64,000 bases of DNA from Apostichopus japonicus (Eukaryota > Echinodermata > Holothuroidea > Aspidochirotida > Stichopodidae), in contig NC_092562.1 of NCBI RefSeq assembly GCF_037975245.1, positions 32,492,554-32,556,553 of the forward strand, in the 5' to 3' direction. The position numbers and the translations under genes are program-made. Positions 46,457 to 57,486 of the stretch are shown here, piece after piece (position 1 is the first letter of the stretch; each line of letters starts with the position of its first letter). The notes below the pieces were generated by a model. It worked only from the letters and a program-made list of their open reading frames with translations, had not been told where the DNA came from and ran no database searches.

Positions 46457-49004
46457 GAGAAAAAGTACAAACAGTCAGCAGAAAACTCTCGGTAGCGTGC
46501 GCCATGGAACGCCCGGAAGGCATTAAATTCCCCCACCACTCCCCACGTCTCCGAACCGCCAAAATAATCTCAGATTCATCATCAGCGCCCCAAGAAGCAC
46601 CAGAACAGGTGTATTTCGTTCTTTTTTGGAGACACCCACTTGGGGTCGTGCCCCCCTCCCAATGGTTTTTGGCCCCCCACGCCCCCACACAACGCCTAAT
46701 TCCAAAATTAACTTCAGATTCGTGATCAGCGTGTCGAGAACAACCAGAAAAGATACACACTGCCCGTCTTTGCGACAAAAATTATTTTCACCCAAAAAAA
46801 CCATAAGGGGTTTTTACCGAAATTGCCCAAAAAATGGATTTGGTCAAAATGACGTCACAGGGGGTAATCGATGCCCAGGAGTCCAAATCTGCAACTCCCA
46901 TGTCCATACCTGCTTCCGTTCGGGAGATACGTGGTCCCAGAGGACCCGATAGAAATACGTGTTCTTCATAAGTGCAAAAGTTGGAAAACCCCCTCTTGTC
47001 AACCCCCCCTCCTGTCCTCTCTGAAGTACCCATCGACATGAAATTTTGACGTGTAGTAGAAGACACCCTCGTCATTGTCATACATCAATTTCGTGTAATT
47101 ATCTGACCGGAAAAGGCTCTTTGTCTATATGATTTCTACTTGCGCCAAAAATAGGTGTTTTTGTCTTGAAAAGTTAAAAAAGTACCTCTTTTCGGTACCC
47201 CTTCCTTTCCACCGAGGGTATGTGACGGGGCTGAATTTTTGTTATGTGGGAGAAGAGAGTCGTAGCTACGTGTAGACAACTCATACGGTAGCATTAATTT
47301 TCGGGAAGGGGGTATAGTCTATACGTTTTTGAGGTCCCCCCAAAAATAGGTGTTTTTCACCGGTAGCAGCTATGATAACCCTAAACAAGGACGCCAGCGC
47401 CGACGTCAACATTTGAGCAGCTTTTTTAATACCTTAGGTCAAATGGAAATCAGGCAAAGTTATAATCGATGGATAGCCCTATCTGTGATCTTAAATTACC
47501 GGAAGTCCCGTTTCCACCGGATGCCCGGTTTTGCTGTAGCGTGACGTCACATCGACCCTCTTTTCGACATGTCTGTACCCATATCTCAACAACGGAACAT
47601 CTGATCGTTGCTAAAATAGCACCAATGGATTCGGCATGTCCGAAACTATCGGTAACAATATTTTCATGTATTTCGCGCGATTTTTAATTTCTGACGTCAT
47701 CGGTGGTGGCGCTATTTTCGGCGAAAATTTCAGATTCACCCAATTTGCTCGAAATTTCAGATTTAGGTAGAACTGATAACTACAAATTATAAAACGTTAG
47801 TTTGATTCAATTCCGGTCTTTGATTATTATTTTATATTTTTTTAAAGTATTTTCTCATTAATATTTTATTTTAGCCGCCATTTTGTCAAACATTGATGAT
47901 TTTTTTTGAAATTCATAGAATCGATAGAACATGTCCTGACATATTTTTACTGCTATTTAAAAGGCAATCGATTATCTAGTTTTGCAATGATCGACAATAT
48001 TGCGTTTGGTAACGTCACTTCCGGTCAGAATAAAAAAGGGTCAAAAGCGGAACTTATTTTGTACCGACTCAAGTGATAAGTCTTCGGTGTGAGTTACAAG
48101 TCGATAGCTGATTCCTCCCGTCTCAGAAACGGACCCCTAGGTAAAACTTTAAAGCGCCCTCATTCAGAAAGTAAACGACTTGAAACAAGTTTAAGATAAT
48201 CACGTGATAGTACGCATCGAGTTACATCACGACACCAATTTGTGTCTCGAAAAACCATATCGTGTACACACAGGAGTCGAATATGCTAACCCTAAGCTAA
48301 CCCTAGCTAACCCTAGGGGTTGGGGTTAACTTTGAGTGGCAGCCATCTTGGATTGGTATGACCTTAGGTCAAAAAAAAACTTTTGACCATTTTTGGTGGT
48401 CCTACTTATCATATCGAATAAAAAAAAAGAAAAAATTGATGAATTAAATTTTTGACCTCTGATTGACCTTTGACCCGATGACCTCATGGCCGAAATTTTT
48501 CAGGTGACCTTTCCTTATGACCTCACACGTCATCGTTGCAAGTTTCGTGGTATTCGGTCACTCTCACGATCTTTGACCTTTTGTGGAAGGAACGACAGTT
48601 TTGACCTTTGACCCTCTATAACACATGAACCGGAAGTGACATATACTTGCCCTTTGCATATGTCAGTGCCCTATTGACCCTTAACAACCACAAGAAATTT
48701 GGAGGTCAGAGATCAAAGTTTACGATTTTCGACCTTAACCCTAGGGGTAGTCATTTTTCAAAATAAAGTAGTAAATTAGTATGGTAAATCACTGGAATTT
48801 TATGGCTTTAATAAAAAGTCATGTGACCCAAACTGACCGGAAGTGTTGGTGGGTGTACTGTGACAACAGTTCAGCCCTTTGACCAAATATCGGCCCCCCG
48901 TAACCCCCACTTTTGGAGATAGACCAAAAAAAATGGACACTCGGGACCTGGAAATGGACGGTCGGGACCTGGAAATGGACACTCGGGACTCAGGCACCTA
49001 CAAC
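46457..49004 (+). repeat. Subtelomeric core unit, copy 2
   Basis: Nearly identical to copy 1 at an offset of 3,666 bp at the start and 3,652 bp at the end. The offset drops by the 12-bp palindrome deletion near 46,805 plus small indels. The CRE in the ETS/CRE composite is mutated here (GTAACGTCACTTCCGG at about 48,009). Confidence 0.95.
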
Positions 49005-49694
49005 ACTAAATTCTGGAAATACCGACTCTTATACTTTGGAGCGTTACCATGGTTACAAGGTCAGTCCGATTTATCCCATCTTTTCAGGGTACCACCGCTG
49101 GGGTGTCCTCTTTCTAAAATACCATGAAACATGTAGGTGCGTTCCTTCCCCGGGGTGATAGGGGGGTCATTTTGAAAAAATCCTAAAAATTCCTAAAAAT
49201 TCCGACCCTTCTACTTTGGAGCGTTACCATGGTTACTTGGGTAGTCCGATTATGGCCATCTTTTCAGGGTACCACCGCTAGGGTGTCTTCTTTCTAAAAT
49301 ACCATGAAACTTGTAGGTGCGTTTCTTCCTCGGGGTGATAGGAGGGTCATTTTGAAAAACTTCCTAAAAATTCCGACCATTCTACTTGGAGCGTTACCAT
49401 GGTCACTTGGGTAGTCCGATTATGGCCATCTTCTCAGGGTACCACCTTTAGGGTGTCCTTTTTCTAAAATACTATGAAACTTGTAGGTGCGTTTCTTCCC
49501 CGGGGTGATAGGGGGGTCATTTTGAAATAAAATCCCAAAAAATTCCGACCCTTCTATTTTGGAGCGTTACCATGGTTACTAGGTGAGTCCAAATTACCCA
49601 ATCTTTTAAGGGTACCACCGCTAGGGTGTCCCCTTTCCAAAATTAGAATGAAACTCATAGGTTTGTCACTTCTCCGGGGTGGTAGGGGGGTCAT
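49005..49694 (+). repeat. Ladder repeat, array 3 (four units)
   Basis: CCATGG boxes at about 49,047, 49,227, 49,397 and 49,570. These match the first four units of array 2. Two units present in array 2 are missing, consistent with loss or gain by unequal exchange. Confidence 0.93.
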
Positions 49695-52482
49695 TTTGAG
49701 AAAAAGTACAAACAGTCAGCAAAAAACTCAAGGTAGCGTGCGCCATGGAACGCCCGGTAGGCATTAAATTCCCCCACCACTCCCCACGCCTACGAACCGC
49801 CAAAATAATCTCAGATTCATCATCAGCACCCCCAGAAGCACCGGAGCAGGTGTATTTCGTTCGTTTATGTAGACACCCACTTGGGGTCGTGCCCCCCTCC
49901 CAATGGTTTTTGGCCCCCCCATGCCCCCACACAACACCCAATTCCAAAATTAACTTCAGATTCGTGATCAGCGTGTCGAGAACAATCAGAAAAGCTACAC
50001 ACTGCCCGTCTTTGCGACAAAAATTATTTTCACCCAAAAAAACCATAAGGGGTACCCCTTACGGTTTTTACCGAAATTGCCCCAAAATGGATTTGGTCAA
50101 AATGACGTCACAGGGGGTAATCGATGCCCAGGAGTCCAAATCTGCAACTCCCAGGTCCATACCTGCTTCCGTTCGGGAGATATAGGGTCCCAGAGGACCC
50201 GATAGAAATACGTGTTCTTCATACGTGCAAAAGTTGGAAAACCCCCTCTTGTCAACCCCCCCTCCTGTCCTCTCTGAAGTACCCATCGAAATGAAATTTT
50301 GACGTGTAGTAGAAGACACCCTCGTCATTGTCATACATCAATTTAGTGTAATTATATGACCGGAAAAGGCTCTTTGTATATATGATTTCTATCTGCGCCA
50401 AAAATAGGTGTTTTTGTCTTGAAAAGTTAAAAAAAATACCTATTTTCGGTACCCCTTCCTTTCCACCGAGGGTATGTGACGGGGCTGAATTTTGGTTATG
50501 TGGGAGAAGAGAGTCGTAGCTACGTGTAGACAACTCATACGGTAGCATTAATTTTCGGGAAGGGGGTATAGTCTATACGTTTTTGAGGTCCCCCCAAAAA
50601 TAGGTGTTTTTCACCGGTAGCAGCTATGATAACCCTAAACAAGGACGCCAGCGCCGACGTCAACATTTGAGCAGCTTTTTTAATACCTTAGGTCAAATGG
50701 AAATCAGTCAAAGTTATAATCGATGGATAGCCCTATCTGTGACCTTTTATCACCGGATGTCCCGTTCCCACTGGATGCCCGGTTTTGCTGTAGCGTGACG
50801 TCACATCGACCCACTTTTCGACATGTCTCTACCTATATCTCAACAACGAAACATCTGATCGTTTCCAAAATAACACCAATAGATTCGGCATGTCCGAAAC
50901 TATCGGTAACAATATTTTCATGTATTTCGCGTGATTTTTATTTTCTGACGTCATCGGGTGGTGGCGCTATTTTCGGCGAAGAATTCAAATTCACCCAATT
51001 TGCTCGAAATTTCAGATTTAGGTAGAACTGATAATTAGAAATAATATAAACGTCGTTTTATGCAATTCCGGTCTTTGATGATATTTTTTATATTTTTTTA
51101 ACATATTTTTTCTTTAATATTTTATTTTGGCCGCCATTTTGTCAAACATTGATGATTTTTATTGAAATTCACAGAATCAATAGAACATGTCCTGACCTAT
51201 TTTTGCTGTTATTTAAAAGGCAATCGATTATCTGGTTTTATAATGATCGACAATATTGCGTTTGGTGACGTCACTTCCGGTCAGAATAAAAAAGGGTCAA
51301 AAGCGGAACTTATTTTGTACCGACTCAAGTGATAAGTCTTCGGTGTGAGTTACAGGTCGATAGCTTATTCCTCCCGTCTCAGAAACGGACCCCTAGGTAA
51401 AACTTTAAAGCGCCCTCATTCAGAAAGTAAACGACTTGAAACAAGTTTAAGATAATCACGTGATAGTACGCATCGAGTTACATCACGACACCAATTTGTG
51501 TCCCGAAAAACCATATCGTGTACACACAGGAGTCGAATATGCTAACCCTAAGCTAACCCTAGCTAACCCTAGGGGTTGGGGTTAACTTTGAGTGGCAGCC
51601 ATCTTGGATTGGTATGACCTCAGGTCAAAAAAAAACTTTTTGACCATTTTTGGTGGTCCGACTTATCATATCCAATAAAAAATTTAAAAAAATGATGAAC
51701 TAAATTTTTGACCTCTGATTGACCTTTGACCCGATGACCTCATGGCCGAAATTTTTCAGGTGACCATTCCTTATGACCTCACACGTCATCGTTGCAAGTT
51801 TCGTGGAAATCGGTCACTCTCACGATTTTTGAGATTTATTTGAATTAACGACATTTTTGACCTTTGACCCCCCATAAGACATGAACCGGAAGTGACATAT
51901 ACTTGCCCTTTGCATATGTCAGTGCCCTATTGACCCTTAACATCCACAAGAAATTTGGAGGTCAGAGGTCAAAGTTTACGAGTTTCGACCATAACCCCAG
52001 GAGTGGTCATCTAACCAAATAAAATCAAGAGGTAGTATACCAACTAACATGAATTTTTTGGCTGTAAAAAAAAGTCATGTGACCCAAACTGACCGGAAGT
52101 GTTGGTGGGTGTACTGTGACAACAGTTCAGCCCTTTGACCAAATATCGGCCCCCTGTGACCCCCACTTTTGGAAATAGCCCCAAAAAATGGACACTCGGG
52201 ACCTGGAAATGGACGGTCGGGACCTAGGCACCTATTACATAACAAATTTTTTTGGTCACTTCCGGTCAACTTTTTTGAAATTTTTTTCACCTTGGGTCAC
52301 TCTACGCCCCGAGGCGCATCTTTTAAAATTTTTTTAAAATTTTTTTGGGGGGGGCAAAAATTTTTTTTTTGACCCCCCAGGGGGGTCCCGTGGGGGGGAC
52401 ACTGGCGAAAAAAAAATTTTGATGTTAGGACATTTTGGACAAATGGGACTTAAAAATGGACGGTCGGGACCTGGGGTCCTAA
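49695..52482 (+). repeat. Subtelomeric core unit, copy 3, with telomere-side tail
   Basis: Same landmarks as copies 1 and 2, with more point differences. ETS/CRE composite at 51,265-51,280. It continues past the satellite run into a tail (52,226-52,482) with TTTTTTGGTCACTTCCGGTC, G-runs (GGGGGTCCCGTGGGGG) and a final GGACGGTCGGGACCTGG, ending GGTCCTAAT at the telomeric tract. Confidence 0.93.
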
Positions 52483-52925
52483 TTAGGGTTAGGGTTAGGG
52501 TTAGGGTTAGGGTTAGGGTTAGGGTTAGGGTTAGGGTTAGGGTTAGGGTTAGGGTTAGGGTTAGGGTTAGGGTTAGGGTTAGGGTTAGGGTTAGGGTTAG
52601 GGTTAGGGTTAGGGTTAGGGTTAGGGTTAGGGTTAGGGTTAGGGTTAGGGTTAGGGTTAGGGTTAGGGTTAGGGTTAGGGTTAGGGGTTAGGGGTTAGGG
52701 TTAGGGTTAGGGTTAGGGTTAGGGTTAGGGTTAGGGTTAGGGTTAGGGTTAGGGTTAGGGTTAGGGTTAGGGTTAGGGTTAGGGTTAGGGTTAGGGTTAG
52801 GGTTAGGGTTAGGGTTAGGGTTAGGGTTAGGGTTAGGGTTAGGGTTAGGGTTAGGGTTAGGGGTTAGGGTTAGGGTTAGGGTTAGGGTTAGGGTTAGGGT
52901 TAGGGTTAGGGTTAGGGTTAGGGTT
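52483..52925 (+). repeat. Internal telomeric tract 2, (TTAGGG)n, 443 bp
   Basis: Perfect except TTAGGGG units near 52,683, 52,690 and 52,861. Left junction GGTCCTAATTAGGG is the same as at the terminal tract. Right junction GGGTTCAGAC is the same as at tract 1. Confidence 0.98.
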
Positions 52926-53204
52926 CAGACCAATGCCCACTTGGGACGTCAGAATGCCCAGTCGGGACGTCAGAATGCCCAGTCGGGACGTGAAAATGCC
53001 CAGTCGGGACGTGAAAATGCCCAGTCGGGACGTGAAAAAATTTCTAAGTACAAAATGCCCTATCGGGACGTGAAAATGCCCTATCGGGACGTGAGAATGC
53101 CCTATCGGGACGTGAGAATGCCCTGTCGGGACGTGAAAGTGCCCAATCGGGACGTGAAAGTGCCCAATCGGGACGTGAAGAAAATGGACAGTCGGGACGT
53201 GACA
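52926..53204 (+). repeat. 21-bp satellite, GCCC subtype, at the tract 2 right border
   Basis: AATGCCCAGTCGGGACGTGAA, later GCCCTATCGGGACGTGA and GCCCAATCGGGACGTGA, about eleven units, interrupted at 53,035-53,055. Related to the 41,062 satellite through CGGGACNTG but a distinct subtype. Confidence 0.93.
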
Positions 53205-53500
53205 AAATATTATAAAAAAAATACTTCCCCGAGGGTGGGGGTGTCGTAATTCATACTTTTAGATACCCCTGCACCCCTTCGACAAATTGGCGTCATTTTG
53301 GTAAAAATTTGAGGGGGGTGAATTTTTGGGGTGGGGGACCCCACCCCCAGTGCAAAACTTGGGGGGGCATCTTCAAACTTTTTTTACCCTTCCGTTACAT
53401 CCTATTGATGACGTCATAAAAATTTCAGCTCATTTGCATATTCGGTTAATTAATTAAAATTCATTAACCGATCTGCCTAACACTAAATTACTCTATATAC
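53205..53500 (+). repeat. Cassette leader segment, copy 2
   Basis: Same order as 41,311-41,600, including TATTATAAAAAAAATACTTC, the CRE in TGATGACGTCATAAAAA and GGTTAATTAATTAAAA. Confidence 0.85.
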
Positions 53501-54060
53501 GGGAAAATACCGACTTTTATACTTTGGAGCGTTACCATGGTTACTGGGTCAGTCCGATTTCCCCCATCTTTTCAGGGTACCACCGCTAGGGTGTCACCTG
53601 TCCGAAATAGGATGAAACTTGTAGGTGCGTCTCTTTCCCGGGGTGGTAGGGGGGTAATTTTGAAAAAAAAGTCTAAAACGGTCATAATACTACGTACGGG
53701 AAAATCCCGACCCTTCTACTTTGGAGCGTTACCATGGTTACTGTGGTGGTCCGATTACGGCCATCCTTTCAGGGTACCACCGCTAGGGTGTCCCCTTTCT
53801 AAAATAGGATGAAACCTGTAGGTGGGTCTCTTCTCCGGGGTGGTAGGGGGGTCAGTTTTGAAAAAAATCCGAAAAAGTCATAATAATTAGTGTTACTATG
53901 TACGGGAAAATCACGACCCTTCTACTTTGGAGCGTTACCATGGTTACTGGAGTGGTCCGATTACGGCCATCTTTTAAGGGTACCACCGCTAGGGCGTCCC
54001 CTTTCCAAAATTAGAATAAAACTTTTAGGTTTGTCACTTCTCCGGGGTGGTAGGGGGTCA
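53501..54060 (+). repeat. Ladder repeat, array 4 (three units)
   Basis: CCATGG boxes at about 53,535, 53,732 and 53,939. Same unit plan as array 1. Confidence 0.93.
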
Positions 54061-57000
54061 TTTTGAGGAAAAGTACAAACAGTCAGCAAAAAACTCTCGG
54101 TAGCGTGCGCCATGGGACGCCCGGAAGGTATTAAATTCCCCCACCACTCCCCACGCCTACGAACCGCCAAAATAATCTCAGATTCATCATCAGCACCCCA
54201 AGAAGCACCAGAACAGGTGTATTTCGTTCTTTTTTGGAGACACCCACTTGGGGTGGTGCCCCCCTCCCAATGGTTTTTGGCCCCCCATGCCCCCACACAA
54301 CACCCACTTCCAAAATTAACTTCAGATTCGTGATCAGCGTGTCGAGAACAATCAGAAAAGATACACACTGCCCGTCTTTGCGACAAAAATTATTTTCACC
54401 CAAAAAAACCATAAGGGGTACCCCTTACGGTTTTTACCGAAATTGCCCCAAAATGGATTTGGTCAAAATGACGTCACAGGGGGTAATCGATGCCCAGGAG
54501 TCCAAATCTGCAACTCCCAGGTCCATACCTGCTTCCGTTCGGGAGATATAGGGTCCCAGAGGACCCGATAGAAATACGTGTTCTTCATACGTGCAAAAGT
54601 TGGAAAACCCCCTCTTGTCAACCCCCCCTCCTGTCCTCTCTGAAGTACCCATCGAAATGAAATTTTGACGTGTAGTAGAAGACACCCTCGTCATTGTCAT
54701 ACATCAATTTCGTGTAATTATATGACCGGAAAAGGCTCTTTGTATATATGATTTCTATCTGCGCCAAAAATAGGTGTTTTTGTCTTGAAAAGTTAAAAAA
54801 GTACCTATTTTCGGTACCCCTTCCTTTCCACCGAGGGTATGTGACGGGGCTGAATTTTGGTTATGTGGGAGAAGAGAGTCGTAGCTACGTGTAGACAACT
54901 CATACGGTAGCATTAATTTTCGGAAAGGGGGTATAGTCTATACGTTTTTGAGGTCCCCCCCAAAGTAGGTGTTTTTCACCGGTAGTAGTTATAAACGTTT
55001 TTTCGAAATCCCGACATTTATACTTTTGAGCGTTACCATGGTTATGGGAATCAGTCCGATTTCCCCCATATTTTCAGGTTATCACCGCTAGGGTTTCCCC
55101 TTTCCAAAATAAAATAAACTTGTAGGTGCGTCCCTCCTCCGGGGTGGTGGGGGGGTCATTTTGGAAAAAATCCGAAAAAGTCAAAATAATCAGTGTTACT
55201 ATGTACGGGAAAATCACGACCCTTCTACTTTCGAGCGTTACCATGGTTACTGGGGTGGTCCGATTTTGACCATCTTTTCGGGGTACCACCGCTAGGGTGT
55301 CCCCTTCCCACATTTGAATAAAACTTGTGAGTGGGTCTCTTCTCCGGGTGATAGGGGGGTCAGTTTGGAAAAAATCCGAATAGGTCATAATAATTATTGT
55401 TACTATGTACGGGAAAATCCCGACTCTTCTACTCTGGAGCGTTACCATGGTTACTGGGGTGGTCCGATTACGGCCATCTTTTCGGGGTACCACCGCTAGG
55501 GTGTCCCCTTTCTAAAATAGGATGAAACCTGTAGGTGGGTCTCTTCTCCGGGGTGGTAGGGGGGTCAGTTTAAAAAAAATCCGAAAAAGTCATAATAATT
55601 AGTGTTACTATGTACGGGAAAATCACGACCCTTCTACTTTGGAGCGTTGCCATGGTTACTGGAGTGGTCCGATTACGGCCATCTTTTAAGGGTACCACCG
55701 CTAGGGTGTCCCCTTTCCAAAATTAGAATAAAACTTTTAGGTTTGTCACTTCTCCGGGGTGGTAGGGGGGTCATTTTGAGGAAAAGTACAAACAGTCAGC
55801 AAAAAACTCTCGGTAGCGTGCGCCATGGGACGCCCGGAAGGTATTAAATTCCCCCACCACTCCCCACGCCTACGAACCGCCAAAATAATCTCAGATTCAT
55901 CATCAGCACCCCAAGAAGCACCAGAACAGGTGTATTTCGTTCTTTTTTGGAGACACCCACTTGGGGTGGTGCCCCCCTCCCAATGGTTTTTGGCCCCCCA
56001 TGCCCCCACACAACACCCAATTCCAAAATTAATTTCAGATTCGTGATCAGCGTGTCGAGAACAATCAGAAAAGATACACACTGCCCGTCTTTGCGACAAA
56101 AATTATTTTCACCCCAAAAAACCATAAGGGGTACCCCTTACGGTTTTTACCGAAATTGCCCCAAAATGGATTTGGTCAAAATGACGTCACAGGGGGTAAT
56201 CGATGCCCAGGAGTCCAAATCTGCAACTCCCAGGTCCATACCTGCTTCCGTTCGGGAGATATAGGGTCCCAGAGGACCCGATAGAAATACGTGTTCTTCA
56301 TACGTGCAAAAGTTGGAAAACCCCCTCTTGTCAACCCCCCCTCCTGTCCTCTCTGAAGTACCCATCGAAATGAAATTTTGACGTGTAGTAGAAGACACCC
56401 TCGTCATTGTCATACATCAATTTCGTGTAATTATATGACCGGAAAAGGCTCTTTGTATATATGATTTCTATCTGCGCCAAAAATAGGTGTTTTTGTCTTG
56501 AAAAGTTAAAAAAGTACCTATTTTCGGTACCCCTTCCTTTCCACCGAGGGTATGTGACGGGGCTGAATTTTGGTTATGTGGGAGAAGAGAGTCGTAGCTA
56601 CGTGTAGACAACTCATACGGTAGCATTAATTTTCGGAAAGGGGGTATAGTCTATACGTTTTTGAGGTCCCCCCCAAAGTAGGTGTTTTTCACCGGTAGTA
56701 GTTATAAACGTTTTTTCGAAATCCCGACATTTATACTTTTGAGCGTTACCATGGTTATGGGAATCAGTCCGATTTCCCCCATATTTTCAGGTTATCACCG
56801 CTAGGGTTTCCCCTTTCCAAAATAAAATAAACTTGTAGGTGCGTCCCTCCTCCGGGGTGGTGGGGGGGTCATTTTGGAAAAAATCCGAAAAAGTCAAAAT
56901 AATCAGTGTTACTATGTACGGGAAAATCACGACCCTTCTACTTTCGAGCGTTACCATGGTTACTGGGGTGGTCCGATTTTGACCATCTTTTCGGGGTACC

Positions 57001-57486
57001 ACCGCTAGGGTGTCCCCTTCCCACATTTGAATAAAACTTGTGAGTGGGTCTCTTCTCCGGGTGATAGGGGGGTCAGTTTGGAAAAAATCCGAATAGGTCA
57101 TAATAATTATTGTTACTATGTACGGGAAAATCCCGACTCTTCTACTCTGGAGCGTTACCATGGTTACTGGGGTGGTCCGATTACGGCCATCTTTTCGGGG
57201 TACCACCGCTAGGGTGTCCCCTTTCTAAAATAGGATGAAACCTGTAGGTGGGTCTCTTCTCCGGGGTGGTAGGGGGGTCAGTTTAAAAAAAATCCGAAAA
57301 AGTCATAATAATTAGTGTTACTATGTACGGGAAAATCACGACCCTTCTACTTTGGAGCGTTGCCATGGTTACTGGAGTGGTCCGATTACGGCCATCTTTT
57401 AAGGGTACCACCGCTAGGGTGTCCCCTTTCCAAAATTAGAATAAAACTTTTAGGTTTGTCACTTCTCCGGGGTGGTAGGGGGGTCA
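54061..57486 (+). repeat. 1,713-bp tandem duplication: truncated core plus four ladder units, twice
   Basis: Copies start at 54,061 and 55,774, and the third block start is at 57,487. Each has the first ~925 bp of the core (AAGTACAAACAGTCAGC to TTTTTCACCGGTAGTAG), then jumps into ladder sequence (TTATAAACGTTTTTTCGAAA) with four CCATGG units. The two copies differ by only a few bases. At 57,509-57,520 a CAGTCAGAGTCAGC variant adds 6 bp. Confidence 0.95.
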
